The notes: generated from the letters alone by a model not told the origin. A stretch of DNA of 9,253 nucleotides from an uncultured Collinsella sp. (GCA_900757265.1 CAAENW010000111.1:1-9253), one strand, 5' to 3'. Shown: positions 1-7,413, counted from the stretch's first letter. Program-made: numbers and translations.

Positions 1-297
1 GGTCTGGTTGCCGGCGTGGAGGATGTTAAGGCAAATGCGAGTCTCGCCCTTGATGGGTACAAAATCATTCTTAATGCCGTTGGCATCCATGAGCTCGGCC
101 ATGTAGGCGCCCATGTGGCCGCCGAGTAGACCGGTTGCCACAACGTCGTCGCCCAGCTGACCCAGTACACGGGCCACGTTGAGACCCTTGCCGCCGGCGG
201 TCTTTTCGGGCGTCACACGGTTAACGTCGTCGATAATGAGCTCATCGAGCTGATAGCGTGTATCGACGGACGGGTTCATCGTAACGGTGAGGATCAT
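1..297 (-). CDS. lacC: Tagatose-6-phosphate kinase, LacC type (PfkB family), N-terminal 99 residues only
   Basis: This is a cytoplasmic sugar-phosphate kinase of the PfkB/ribokinase family, cut by the left edge of the window. It would phosphorylate tagatose-6-phosphate to tagatose-1,6-bisphosphate with ATP. The first residues, [19 protein letters not shown], and the PfkB N-terminal signature around residues 33-45 ([13 protein letters not shown]) are clear. [17 protein letters not shown] near residue 83-99 is typical of LacC. The start is the ATG at 297, preceded by a good AAGGAG ribosome binding site. It lies 59 bases downstream of the epimerase gene on the same strand, so the two are probably co-transcribed. 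1-phosphofructokinase (FruK) is the main alternative because the two share this fold and signature. AgaS and NagA nearby favour tagatose-6-phosphate as substrate. The catalytic aspartate and ATP-binding part are outside the window. Confidence 0.82.
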   Translation of the reverse strand, partial: MILTVTMNPSVDTRYQLDELIIDDVNRVTPEKTAGGKGLNVARVLGQLGDDVVATGLLGGHMGAYMAELMDANGIKNDFVPIKGETRICLNILHAGNQT

Positions 298-356
298 TTT
301 TAGCTCCTTATCTCGCAGGCTCCTTGTGCCTCGCGATACGAGTCGACAAAACGGAA

Positions 357-1238
357 TTACAGAATCTCAATCGTGAACGAGCGAACGACGGTCTCCTTGG
401 GCTTGGCGACAAGGCAGCCACGCTTATGCTCAAGCACGTCGTCCTCATCGGAGCAGGTCGAAAGGCCGCCCCAAGGCTCAACTGCCACAAAATCACCCTC
501 GGGCTTGCTCCACACAATGAGATATGGGAAGCCCTCAAAGCTCAGGCGGACGCCCTTGTCCTCGCCCTTTTTGGAAAGCGTGACCTGGCGGCTCTCGAGC
601 ACGTCAAAGATGGTCTCCGCAAAATCGAAGAGCTCGTGCGACAGGGGCAGCGTCTTTCCCACCATGGGGTTCTTGGAGCGCTTGTCCACGTCAATCAAGC
701 CAGTCGAAGGGACAGCGGTGCAAAGCTCTGCAGCCTCTTCTTTCTCAAAGCGCAACTCGTAGTCCGTATAGGCCTCGCCCTCATCGAGCGGGCACCTAAA
801 GCCGGGATGCCCACCGATAAAGAACGGCATATCCTCGGTGCCCTCGTTGGTAACCTCATAGGAGACACGCACGGCGGCGTCCTCGAGCGTATAGCGGGCG
901 ACGAGCCTAAACGGATACGGATAATCGCTCAGCAGCGCGGCGTTATCCTCCGAAGCCAGGCACATAGCCAACTCGTTCTCGCCTTGGCTCAGCAGCTTCC
1001 ACTCCTGCTTGCGCGCAAAGCCGTGGCGAGCGAGCTTTACATGATGCCCGGCAAACGTCATGGCGCTGTTGTCGCGCAAGCCTCCGCAAATCGGGAAGCA
1101 AATCGGCGCCTGGCCGGACCACACGGTGGGATCACCCTGCCACAAGTACTCGCGACCTCCGGCCTCAATCGAGGTAAACGAGCCACCAGCCGTGGAAACC
1201 TTAATAGAAATCGAATCGTTGGAGAGAGCGTATTCCAT
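357..1238 (-). CDS. Aldose 1-epimerase (galactose mutarotase) family protein, LacX-like
   Basis: This is a 293-residue protein of the aldose-1-epimerase / galactose-mutarotase superfamily, which interconverts alpha and beta anomers of aldoses or hexose-6-phosphates in the cytoplasm. Visible family marks are the N-terminal [19 protein letters not shown] (residues 27-45), HGFAR at 72-76, GGHPGF at 142-147 and VAVEPWGG at 251-258. By family analogy H72, H144 and E254 are the sugar-binding and catalytic residues. The length is normal for the short LacX-like branch. I chose the ATG at 1238 because AAAGGATGG lies just upstream; an in-frame extension to 1373 is possible but has no better ribosome binding site and adds an unconserved-looking stretch. 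The gene precedes the LacC-type kinase and probably shares its transcript. The exact substrate cannot be read from the sequence; a galactosamine- or tagatose-pathway sugar is an inference from context. I see no convincing promoter in the 156 bases up to the divergent flavodoxin gene. Confidence 0.85.
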   Translation of the reverse strand: MEYALSNDSISIKVSTAGGSFTSIEAGGREYLWQGDPTVWSGQAPICFPICGGLRDNSAMTFAGHHVKLARHGFARKQEWKLLSQGENELAMCLASEDNAALLSDYPYPFRLVARYTLEDAAVRVSYEVTNEGTEDMPFFIGGHPGFRCPLDEGEAYTDYELRFEKEEAAELCTAVPSTGLIDVDKRSKNPMVGKTLPLSHELFDFAETIFDVLESRQVTLSKKGEDKGVRLSFEGFPYLIVWSKPEGDFVAVEPWGGLSTCSDEDDVLEHKRGCLVAKPKETVVRSFTIEIL

Positions 1239-1394
1239 TACCCATCCTTTCGAACAACTGCTTTTTGCTCGCAAGTACCCGTCTCGGCTCTGACCAATGG
1301 ACAAACCCGCACGCTCATCGATGCGTCCGGTATCCCGGCCATGTAACGGGGTACCATACAGACATTGATGCAATTACAGCTGAAAGGCCTTCTT

Positions 1395-1979
1395 ATGCGA
1401 ACCATCATTCTTTATGCCTCACGCCACCACGGCAATACGAAAAAGCTCGTGGACGCCATCGTCGAGGCGCACCCCGAAATCGATACCCTCGACGTGAAAA
1501 CACTCGGCAAAAACGAGTATCCCAACCTGCACGAATACCATCTGATTGGTGTCGCCACGGGCATCTATTACTCCGAGATCGACAAGGACATGGCACGCGT
1601 GCTCACTAACGTGTTGCAGCCGCAGGACAAGGTGTTTGGCCTTATGACCTACGGTGGCAAAAACAAGTGGTACGGCAAGGATATCGATGGCATCTGCCGC
1701 ATGAGGCAGGCCATCTTTATGGGTGTCTACGGCTGCCCCGGCTTTGATACGTGGGGGCCGTTCAAACTCGCCGGCGGTGTCCAAAAGGGGCACCCGACCG
1801 CTGAGGAAATTAAGGGTGCCGTCGACTTCTTCGACAAGATCGAAGACGAGTATGGAGACATCATCGTCGAAGAGTACGCCAAGCGCGAGAAGCGCCTAGC
1901 ATACGAGAAGGAGCATCCTGCAGGAGGCCTGGTGGCCGGCGTTAAGCGTACGGCAAAGAAAATCGCTAGCAAGCTGTAA
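1395..1979 (+). CDS. Flavodoxin family protein
   Basis: This is a 194-residue flavodoxin-fold protein, expected to bind FMN and carry electrons or reduce a small substrate in the cytoplasm. The N-terminal strand IILYAS followed by SRHHGNTKKL (residues 9-18) is the phosphate-binding loop of flavodoxins (T/S-x-x-G-N-T type). GIYYSEIDKDM and FGLMTYGG mark the other flavin loops. The stretch VYGCPGFDTWGPFKLAGG (111-128) is typical of a flavodoxin subgroup found in anaerobic gut bacteria. The last 40 residues are lysine- and arginine-rich and look like a charged helical tail beyond the flavodoxin fold. The ATG at 1395 is preceded by AAAGG with 7-base spacing; an upstream ATG at 1365 lacks one. It is the only full plus-strand gene in the window, convergent with nagA, and ends at a strong terminator. 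It has no obvious role in amino-sugar use, and its redox partner is unknown. Confidence 0.85.
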   Translation: MRTIILYASRHHGNTKKLVDAIVEAHPEIDTLDVKTLGKNEYPNLHEYHLIGVATGIYYSEIDKDMARVLTNVLQPQDKVFGLMTYGGKNKWYGKDIDGICRMRQAIFMGVYGCPGFDTWGPFKLAGGVQKGHPTAEEIKGAVDFFDKIEDEYGDIIVEEYAKREKRLAYEKEHPAGGLVAGVKRTAKKIASKL

Positions 1980-2010
1980 CTGTAAAGGTGCTTTTGAGCG
2001 TTTAACCCGT

Positions 2011-2051
2011 ACGGCGGGTCCGAGCAGATTCGGGCCCGCCGTCTTTTTCTT
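2011..2051 (+). terminator. Rho-independent terminator of the flavodoxin gene
   Basis: A 13-pair stem (2011-2023 with 2030-2042, one T-G wobble) around a six-base loop is followed by CTTTTTCTTTC. It lies 31 bases after the flavodoxin stop. The T-run is on the plus strand only, so it serves the flavodoxin transcript. The minus-strand side has no T-run, so nagA read-through into antisense of the flavodoxin gene is possible. Confidence 0.92.
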
Positions 2052-2054
2052 TCG

Positions 2055-3224
2055 TTACTCGGTAAAGGCGTTGCCGACGCTCTGGCCGCCAACATACGTC
2101 TCGACGAGGGTGAGCTCATGGTCGAACACGACAAAGTCGGCGTCGCGACCCGGCATGATGCTGCCGCACTTATCCTCGATGTGCGCGGAGCGTGCCGGCA
2201 CCTCGGTTGCCATGCGAATGGCGATATCGGCGCTGGCGATGCCCCAGTCGACGATATTCTTGACGCCCTGGGCAAGCGTGAGCACCGAACCGGCAATGCT
2301 CTTGCCATCGGCGAGCCAGCACAGGTTGTCCTTCATGATGACGTCCATGCCGCCGCTGGTGTAGCTGCCCTCGGGCATGCCGCCGCAGCCCAGGCAGTCG
2401 GTGATGAGTACCGTGTGCTGCCAGCCCTTGGCCTGCAGCAGCGCCTTGATGGCGGCAGGGTTTACGTGCTTGCCGTCACAGATGATCTCGGCGTAGGTCT
2501 CGGACGTGGACATAGCAGCACCCACGACACCGGGCTCACGGTGATGCAGCCCGCGCTGGCCGTTATAGGTATGCGTAAAGCAGCTGGCACCGGCGTTGAT
2601 GGCGGCGATGCACTCATCGTAGGTGGCGTCGGAGTGACCGATGCTGGTCACCACACCCTTGGCGTTCAGAGCAGCCGCATAAGCAGCGGCACCGTCGCGC
2701 TCGGCCGCCATGGCGCTCTTAACGATGCGACCGCCCGCAGCCTCCTGCCACTGATCAAAGACCTCCTCGGAGGGATCGATAAGATAAGCGGGGTTCTGCG
2801 CGCCCACGTGCTTCATGGTAAAGAAGGGGCCCTCCAGGTAGATGCCCTGAATGCGAGCACCGCAGAAGTCGGGGCCGCGACCCTCGTCCGCCTGAGCGAT
2901 GGCGGCGCAGGCGTCCTTGATCTGCTCGACGCCATCGGTGAACGTCGTGGGTAGCCAGCTGGTGGTACCGCGACGGGCGAGCTCAGTCGAGCTGATATCG
3001 ATACCCTCGGGGTCGTTATCGGTAGTTGAGTGGTTGTAGAAGCCATGGATGTGGGTATCGACCATACCCGGTGCGATCCACGATCCCGTGTAGTCCTTGA
3101 TCTCGCAAGAGGGCTCGTCGGCCTGCCAGGCGCCAAAGACGCCATCCTCGACCATAAGATAGCCGCCCAGCTGCGGACCTGCCGGCAAGAAGAACTTGTC
3201 AGCCTTAATTGCGTACGTGCTCAT
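2055..3224 (-). CDS. nagA: N-acetylgalactosamine/N-acetylglucosamine-6-phosphate deacetylase
   Basis: This 389-residue amidohydrolase removes acetate from an N-acetylhexosamine-6-phosphate to give the hexosamine-6-phosphate, in the cytoplasm. Family marks in order are the metal motif HIH (H58, H60) in PGMVDTHIHGF, IYLEGPFF with metal ligand E131, TSIGHSDATYDE with H197, THTYNGQRGLHHREPG with H218, ICDGKHVNP with H253, and ITDCLGCGGMPEG with the catalytic aspartate D276. All expected residues are present. The start is the ATG at 3224 with AAGGAG five bases upstream; a GTG two codons earlier overlaps the spacer and is unlikely. It lies downstream of agaS, separated by a terminator. With AgaS and a LacC-type kinase nearby, GalNAc-6-phosphate is the likely physiological substrate (the role called AgaA in enterobacteria), but NagA enzymes are often promiscuous and GlcNAc-6-phosphate may also be used. 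Confidence 0.93.
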   Translation of the reverse strand: MSTYAIKADKFFLPAGPQLGGYLMVEDGVFGAWQADEPSCEIKDYTGSWIAPGMVDTHIHGFYNHSTTDNDPEGIDISSTELARRGTTSWLPTTFTDGVEQIKDACAAIAQADEGRGPDFCGARIQGIYLEGPFFTMKHVGAQNPAYLIDPSEEVFDQWQEAAGGRIVKSAMAAERDGAAAYAAALNAKGVVTSIGHSDATYDECIAAINAGASCFTHTYNGQRGLHHREPGVVGAAMSTSETYAEIICDGKHVNPAAIKALLQAKGWQHTVLITDCLGCGGMPEGSYTSGGMDVIMKDNLCWLADGKSIAGSVLTLAQGVKNIVDWGIASADIAIRMATEVPARSAHIEDKCGSIMPGRDADFVVFDHELTLVETYVGGQSVGNAFTE

Positions 3225-3263
3225 ATGCACTCCTTGCTTCTAAAGCAGTTGACTGTGGTGATG

Positions 3264-3292
3264 CTTATACCCGGTCCAAGTGAAAACAAAAA
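3264..3292 (-). promoter_or_regulatory. Possible nagA promoter
   Basis: On the minus strand TATAAG (3264-3269) would place transcription start about 33 bases before nagA. The box 17 bases upstream is TTTTTG (3287-3292), a poor -35 that coincides with the T-run of the agaS terminator. nagA may instead depend on read-through from agaS. Confidence 0.3.
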
Positions 3293-3324
3293 GCGCCCGC
3301 CCGCCGTTATGAGCGGACGGGCGC
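3284..3324 (-). terminator. Rho-independent terminator of agaS
   Basis: GCGCCCGCCCGC (3293-3304) pairs with GCGGACGGGCGC (3313-3324) with one mismatch, around an eight-base loop. On the minus strand it is followed by TTTTTGTTTT. It lies 20 bases after the agaS stop and before nagA, so it would reduce transcription into nagA, or separate the two units completely. Confidence 0.88.
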
Positions 3325-3343
3325 CCTTACAGGGGGGACGCGA

Positions 3344-4510
3344 TTAAGCGGTGAAGGGGTGAATCGTCACGCCCTTAACCACGCGGTTGACCGTGCCGGT
3401 GGGGCTCGGCGTATCGGGCGTGTTGCCCACGCGCACGGAGTTGAGCAGGCTGATGGCCTGGGCAAACATCACGAACGGCAGGGCAAGGTAGCCCTCGGGG
3501 AGTGCCTCATAGCCCTTAAAGGTGAAGGACTCGCCCTCGTAGACGGTAGCGCCATCCTGTTGAACGGCAACGGTGTGCTGAGCGATCTTGTCGCCACCGA
3601 TCTCGTTGAGGATGTCGATATCGTACTGACGGGTGTAGGCATCGTTGTTGACGAACACGAACACGAGGGTCTTGTCGTCGACGAAGGACTTGGGTCCGTG
3701 ACGATAACCCATAGAGGTGTCGTAGGAAGTAGCGACCAGACCGTGAGCGAGCTCGAGGATCTTGAGCTGGCTCTCCTGGGCAAGGCCACCGAAGGAGCCG
3801 GAACCCAAGTAGGTCACGCGGTTGAAGTCGCCAGCCAGGTAATCGGCGATCTCGGGCTCACGGGAGATGACCTCCTCGCCCATCTTGGCGATGGTCTCGA
3901 CCCACTCGGCCTTCTGCTCGTCGGAAGCCTCGTCAAAGATGAGGGTAGAGAGCAGGGTCATGCAGGTGTAGGAACCGGTCATGGCGAAGCCCTTGTCGTT
4001 GGCGCGCGGGATGAGCAGCGTCAGCGCATTGGGGTCATCAGCGGACTCGACAGCGAGCTTGCCCTCGGGAGCGCAGGTGATGTTGAGGAACTTGACGTTG
4101 TGGACGAGCTCCTTGGCAACGGCGACGGCGGCAAGGCTCTCGGGGCTGTTGCCAGAGCGGGCAAAGGAAACCACGAGCGTGGGATCCTCGGCGCGCAGGA
4201 AGTCGCGCGGGGCGCTCACGATATCGGTCGTGGCGATGGGCTTAAAGTCGTAGAGATCAGTGTTGCCAGCGTGACGCAGGTACGGGGCGCAGGTATCGCC
4301 AACATAGTCGGACGTACCGGCACCGGTGAAGACAACGGACAGACGGCCCTCGCCCATAGCGCGAGCCTCAGCCAGAAAGGCCTCGATGGCCTCCTTGTTC
4401 TCGCGATAGATGTTGAGCGTATCACGCCAAAGCTCGGGCTGCTGAGCAATCTCGGCCGTGGTGATCTGGGCGCCGAGCTCGGTGAGCTCCTCGACACTCT
4501 TCTCGAACAT
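3344..4510 (-). CDS. agaS: AgaS-type galactosamine-6-phosphate deaminase/isomerase (SIS domain)
   Basis: This 388-residue protein has two SIS (sugar isomerase) domains. AgaS converts galactosamine-6-phosphate to tagatose-6-phosphate and ammonia in the cytoplasm, taking the place that NagB has in GlcNAc use. The phosphosugar-binding motifs are visible: VVFTGAGTSDYVG (59-71) and VVSFARSGNSPES (113-125) in the first SIS domain, and VTYLGSGSFGGLAQES (232-247) and MGYRHGPKSF (267-276) in the second. The C-terminal block from residue 366 (DTPSPTGTVNRVVKGVTIHPF) is characteristic of AgaS. The length matches the family. The start is the ATG at 4510 with GAGAGG eight bases upstream. The gene has its own TATAAT promoter overlapped by an operator-like palindrome, and lies just after the GntR gene. 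It was once annotated as tagatose-6-phosphate ketose/aldose isomerase in other genomes, so either name may be met. The family call is firm; preference for GalN-6-P is from family knowledge. Confidence 0.93.
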   Translation of the reverse strand: MFEKSVEELTELGAQITTAEIAQQPELWRDTLNIYRENKEAIEAFLAEARAMGEGRLSVVFTGAGTSDYVGDTCAPYLRHAGNTDLYDFKPIATTDIVSAPRDFLRAEDPTLVVSFARSGNSPESLAAVAVAKELVHNVKFLNITCAPEGKLAVESADDPNALTLLIPRANDKGFAMTGSYTCMTLLSTLIFDEASDEQKAEWVETIAKMGEEVISREPEIADYLAGDFNRVTYLGSGSFGGLAQESQLKILELAHGLVATSYDTSMGYRHGPKSFVDDKTLVFVFVNNDAYTRQYDIDILNEIGGDKIAQHTVAVQQDGATVYEGESFTFKGYEALPEGYLALPFVMFAQAISLLNSVRVGNTPDTPSPTGTVNRVVKGVTIHPFTA

Positions 4511-4549
4511 TTCTAATACCTCTCTCTAGAAGTAATCCTCTGACGTGCA

Positions 4550-4578
4550 ATTATACACTTCGGTTGGTTATCTGGTAG
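4550..4578 (-). promoter_or_regulatory. agaS promoter
   Basis: A perfect TATAAT -10 box lies on the minus strand at 4550-4555. With a 17-base spacer the -35 box is CTACCA (4573-4578), a poor match that falls inside the operator palindrome at 4572-4585. Transcription would start near 4543, about 33 bases before the agaS ATG. A repressor on the palindrome would block polymerase directly. Confidence 0.7.
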
Positions 4579-4585
4579 TAACCAG
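4572..4585. promoter_or_regulatory. Operator 1, GntR/NagR-type palindrome at agaS
   Basis: CTGGT-AGTA-ACCAG is a five-base inverted repeat with a four-base centre. It fits the ACTGGT-N4-ACCAGT layout known for NagR/DasR-type GntR regulators (consensus ACTGGTCTAGACCA). Its first 13 bases recur exactly in the PTS leader at 8862-8874. It overlaps the agaS -35 box and lies 39 bases past the end of the GntR gene. Confidence 0.72.
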
Positions 4586-4624
4586 TTAAATACAAAGAAT
4601 CATCATATGGAAACGGTGCAGACA

Positions 4625-5356
4625 CTAATCGCTACGCTGGTGGTAAACCTTGTATTTAAACTGATCGGCACGAGCAACCGAGAGCGTATACTCCACAACC
4701 TCGTTTGACTCGTTATACGTAGTCCTAACCAAATCGAGCACAGGCGAGCCCTCGACGATTTCCAAAAGGTGGGCATCGGTGGGACGGGCTATGCTCGCAT
4801 AGAACTCCTCTTCGGCCACGCGTATTTTTTGCTTAAAGTCTTGCTCAATCACATCGTAAAGCGGCTTACGCTCCAGCAGCGGTCGCTTTAGGGACAGAAA
4901 TTGACGAACCGGTAGATAGCTACGTTCGACCATCATGGGCATGTTGTCGGCAGAACGAAGGCGCTTGAGCTTAAAAATGCGATCACCGATACGTAATCCC
5001 ATATGCTCGGCCAGATTCTTATCGGCCTCCATCTCGCAAAAATCGAGAATCGTGGTCTCGGGGTCGCGACCCATCGCGCGCATCTGCTCGGTAAAGCTGT
5101 AGGACTGCATAAGATTGGTTGCCTTTGCCGAACGGTCGGTCACAAAGGTACCGCGACCGTGCTGCCGAACCACCAGCCCCAAGCGTTCCAACTCCTGCAG
5201 AGCCAGGCGTACCGTAGTGCGCGAGAGACCATAGCGCTCCGAAAGTTCGCGCTCGGAAGGAATCATGTCACCGGCGCGATATTCATGGTCAATCTTTTCG
5301 GTCAGAATATCGACCAGCTGATCGTACAGCGGTTGCTTGCGCGCTCCGATCGCCAT
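4625..5356 (-). CDS. GntR family transcriptional regulator, HutC/UTRA type (NagR/AgaR-like)
   Basis: This 243-residue protein is a DNA-binding regulator with a winged helix at about residues 8-74 and a UTRA effector domain at about 90-236. The helix-turn-helix signature is plain: IPSERELSERYGLSRTTVRLA (32-52, the recognition helix near SRTTVR), followed by the wing RQHGRGTFV (64-72). The UTRA part shows typical IGDRIFKLKRLR and VERSYLP stretches. In this family an amino-sugar phosphate in the UTRA pocket relieves repression. The start is the ATG at 5356 with GGGAGG five bases upstream; a TTG at 5377 would add seven residues but has no such site. It lies between the PTS operon and agaS, each of which carries a NagR/DasR-like palindrome, so it most likely controls both. 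GalN-6-P or GalNAc-6-P as effector is inferred from its neighbours. Confidence 0.92.
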   Translation of the reverse strand: MAIGARKQPLYDQLVDILTEKIDHEYRAGDMIPSERELSERYGLSRTTVRLALQELERLGLVVRQHGRGTFVTDRSAKATNLMQSYSFTEQMRAMGRDPETTILDFCEMEADKNLAEHMGLRIGDRIFKLKRLRSADNMPMMVERSYLPVRQFLSLKRPLLERKPLYDVIEQDFKQKIRVAEEEFYASIARPTDAHLLEIVEGSPVLDLVRTTYNESNEVVEYTLSVARADQFKYKVYHQRSD

Positions 5357-5381
5357 CCTATCCTCCCTTTTGCTCAAACTA

Positions 5382-5391
5382 GGCTACTACC
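5382..5391. promoter_or_regulatory. Possible degenerate operator in the GntR gene leader
   Basis: GGCTACTACC differs at one base from GGTTACTACC, the core of operator 1 read on the opposite strand. It sits about 7-16 bases after the predicted start of the GntR transcript, similar to the placement of the site in the PTS leader. The outer arms are not conserved, so autoregulation through it is only a suggestion. Confidence 0.35.
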
Positions 5392-5404
5392 TTGGGTGTT
5401 TAGC

Positions 5405-5434
5405 ATTATCTGTCTGCCACACCCGAATCATCAA
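5405..5434 (-). promoter_or_regulatory. Promoter of the GntR regulator gene
   Basis: On the minus strand TTGATG (5429-5434) and GATAAT (5405-5410) are separated by 18 bases, just after the PTS operon terminator. Transcription would begin near 5398, giving a leader of about 42 bases. Confidence 0.6.
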
Positions 5435-5474
5435 GAAAACAAAAGCCGCGCGCTCTTTCGAGCACGCGGCTTTT
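5432..5474 (-). terminator. Rho-independent terminator of the PTS operon
   Basis: AAAAGCCGCGCGCTC (5441-5455) pairs with GAGCACGCGGCTTTT (5460-5474) with one mismatch, closed by a four-base TTTC loop. On the minus strand it is followed by GTTTTCTTG. The T-run on the plus side makes it potentially bidirectional. It separates EIID from the GntR gene. Confidence 0.93.
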
Positions 5475-5498
5475 AACATACACATGGCTTAAGGGGTC

Positions 5499-5527
5499 GG
5501 GGTGTGAGCCGCGTAGGGACACACCCC
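5499..5527 (-). other. Hairpin just after the EIID stop codon
   Basis: GGGGTGTG (5499-5506) and CACACCCC (5520-5527) form a perfect eight-pair stem with a 13-base loop. It starts 13 bases after the EIID stop and lies ahead of the main terminator without a T-run of its own. It may protect the 3' end of the PTS message. Confidence 0.5.
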
Positions 5528-5540
5528 TCAAGCTAGAGCC

Positions 5541-6623
5541 TTACCAGATGCTCGGCCAGAGACCAAGCGGGCCAGCGCCCAGGATGCCCAGAACGAAGAG
5601 CAGCAGAATGCCCTTGGTCGGGGTCCAGCTGTGCTTAGCGAACATGTAGTAAAGCAGCAGCGTAAGCATAAGCGGGACAAGCTTCGGGACGATGGTGTTG
5701 AGGGTGTCGGCAACAGAGAAGTTGACCGGATCCTCGGTGACGGTGCCGTAGGTAACGGACTCCATGCCGTTGCCCAGATCGGTGACGCCGCACTCGACAG
5801 CGTTGCCGTCGGCATCGGAAGCGGTGAGGGCGTTGCCGTCCTCATCGGTCATGGCGATGGTACCGGCCTCAGCGGTCTCGGTATCGATGCCCTCCATACC
5901 GGTGAAGTTCTCGGCCTCCTTCTCGGAGACGATCACGGTAGTAGCGGAGAGGCCACGGGTGGTGCCGTTGGGGATCTGGAGGTTGATCTGGGTGCCACCC
6001 ATGGTGACGACCAGGCAACCGACGACGAAGACGCCCATGATGGAAGCGGCACGCGTAAAGGCCTGCATGTTGGCGGTCAGAGCGTCAATAGCGCTGGTGC
6101 CAAGCTTGTAGGACCAGTTCATGAGCCAGAAGCGCAGAGCGAACTGGACGACGTTGAAGATCACCAGGAAGATGATCGGCGCAGCGGCGTTGCCGTTGAT
6201 GGCCATGTTGGAGGTGATGCCGGCCGTGATAGGCACGAGCGTCAGCCAGAACAGGGCGTCACCGATACCACCGAGCGGGCCCATTGCGGCGACGCGGACG
6301 GCGCGGATCGTGGGGATGTCAACCTTGTTCTGCTCGAGCGAAAGCACGATACCCATAACAAAGGTGACGAGGAACGGGTGGGTGTTGAAGAACTCCAGGT
6401 TGTGGCTCATGGAAGCCGCGAGGTCGTTCTTGTTGGTGTGGATCTTCTCCAGACCGGGGATGATGGAGTAAAGCCAGCCAGCGGCCTGCATGCGCTCGTA
6501 GTTGAACGATGCCTGCAGGAAGCAGGAGCGCCAAGCCATCTTGTTGAGGGTCTTCTGGTCGAGCTGCGGAGCAGGAGTGAGATCCTCGTAGTGCTCCGGG
6601 ATCACATACTCATTAGATGCCAT
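5541..6623 (-). CDS. PTS mannose/fructose/sorbose family transporter subunit IID, with an acidic insertion
   Basis: EIID is one of the two membrane subunits of mannose-family PTS permeases; with EIIC it forms the sugar channel. The protein has 360 residues, whereas usual EIIDs have about 270-300. Family marks are MAWRSCFLQASFNYERMQAAGW (29-50, N-terminal amphipathic part), MGPLGGIGDALFW (114-126), MGGTQINLQIP (208-218), SVADTLNTIVPKLVPL (303-318) and the C-terminal GILGAGPLGLWP (346-357). Between residues 219 and 300 lies an extra acidic, Asp/Glu/Gly/Thr-rich, non-hydrophobic stretch that splits an otherwise normal EIID. The start is the ATG at 6623, with GGAGGTGA upstream inside the EIIC end; this overlaps EIIC by 11 bases and implies coupled translation. 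A longer frame to 6656 would run through that binding site. Sugar specificity cannot be read from EIID alone; context favours GalNAc/GalN (AgaE-like). Confidence 0.92.
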   Translation of the reverse strand: MASNEYVIPEHYEDLTPAPQLDQKTLNKMAWRSCFLQASFNYERMQAAGWLYSIIPGLEKIHTNKNDLAASMSHNLEFFNTHPFLVTFVMGIVLSLEQNKVDIPTIRAVRVAAMGPLGGIGDALFWLTLVPITAGITSNMAINGNAAAPIIFLVIFNVVQFALRFWLMNWSYKLGTSAIDALTANMQAFTRAASIMGVFVVGCLVVTMGGTQINLQIPNGTTRGLSATTVIVSEKEAENFTGMEGIDTETAEAGTIAMTDEDGNALTASDADGNAVECGVTDLGNGMESVTYGTVTEDPVNFSVADTLNTIVPKLVPLMLTLLLYYMFAKHSWTPTKGILLLFVLGILGAGPLGLWPSIW

Positions 6624-7413
6624 CTTCGAAGTCACCTCCGTCAGAAACAGCTGCACCCTTCAGCTCGGTCTGCTGCTGGAAGTCCCAGAAGGCGATGCCG
6701 AAGCCGATGAGAGCGAGGATGAGCAGAGCAGGGGTTGCCAGAGAATCGTTGGCAACGGTGATGAGCGCGAGGCCAAAGCCCATGAGGAAGAAGCCCCACA
6801 TATCGCGGTTCATCATAACCTTGAGCAGGACGGCGAAGCCGACGAAGCGCATCATGCCGCCTGCAGCGGAAAGACCGGTCTGCAGCCAAGTCGGGATGGC
6901 GGAAGCGATGGTCTGACCGATGGTGGCGCCAGCGATGAAGAACAGGGTGACGACGACGGCGAAGATCAGGCCGAGCAGAGCCATGGCGAAGTAGTTCAGA
7001 CGCTCGATACCCTTGGTGTCAGCGTTGTGAGCCATGTTGTCCGCGGAGGACATGAGCGGCGACATAAGCGTGAAGACCAGGGTAACGCCGAGCTGACCAA
7101 GCAGAGCGAACGGAATGGCAAGGCCGACTGCCGCGTTGGGCTCGAGGCCCGTAGCAATAGCGAGAATGGCTGCCATGATGCCGCCGATGACGGCGTTAGG
7201 CGGCTGAGCGCCTCCGATCGGCATGTTGCCGATCGTCATGAGCTGATAAGTACCACCCACGAGAAGACCGGTGTTGAGGTCGCCAAGGATAAGACCGATG
7301 ACGGCGCCGGTGACGATGGGCTGATAGAGAGACTCGAGGAAGTTGAACTGGTCGATTGCCGCGACGAACGTGACGATGAAGACCAGAGCGACCTGGATGA
7401 TCGAGTATTCCAT
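6613..7413 (-). CDS. PTS mannose/fructose/sorbose family transporter subunit IIC (AgaW-like)
   Basis: EIIC is the substrate-binding membrane subunit of a mannose-family PTS permease. The 266-residue protein is hydrophobic throughout, with several membrane segments (for example about 5-22, 33-55, 75-90, 98-118, 140-162, 187-200 and 205-242). The signature GGTYQLMTIGNMPIGGAQPP (53-72) followed by NAVIGG is typical. ADTKGIERLNY (131-141) and the C-terminal FEDGI resemble AgaW of the E. coli GalNAc system as I recall it. The start is the ATG at 7413, with a near-perfect AAAGGAGG six bases upstream, the strongest ribosome binding site in the operon. Its end overlaps EIID by 11 bases. A 90-base gap with two hairpins separates it from EIIB. 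The family call is certain; GalNAc specificity is moderately supported. Confidence 0.94.
   Translation of the reverse strand: MEYSIIQVALVFIVTFVAAIDQFNFLESLYQPIVTGAVIGLILGDLNTGLLVGGTYQLMTIGNMPIGGAQPPNAVIGGIMAAILAIATGLEPNAAVGLAIPFALLGQLGVTLVFTLMSPLMSSADNMAHNADTKGIERLNYFAMALLGLIFAVVVTLFFIAGATIGQTIASAIPTWLQTGLSAAGGMMRFVGFAVLLKVMMNRDMWGFFLMGFGLALITVANDSLATPALLILALIGFGIAFWDFQQQTELKGAAVSDGGDFEDGI

Noticed and set aside
324..1346. Long plus-strand frame opposite the epimerase gene
   Set aside because: The minus-strand reading has clear mutarotase motifs; the plus-strand translation has none. It is a shadow caused by codon bias.
2118..2954. Plus-strand frame of 278 codons opposite nagA
   Set aside because: No ribosome binding site or recognisable domain, and nagA on the opposite strand has all its metal and catalytic residues.
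3272..3283. GntR-type operator before nagA (ACTTGGACCGGG on the minus strand)
   Set aside because: Only fragments of the half-site match and there is no symmetry with four-base spacing.
3359..4516. Plus-strand frame of 385 codons opposite agaS
   Set aside because: Its translation is low-complexity, rich in Gly, Leu and Val, with no family marks, while agaS on the other strand is unmistakable.
5631..6710. Plus-strand frame of 359 codons opposite EIID
   Set aside because: Gly/Asp/His-rich without motifs; EIID on the minus strand explains the region.
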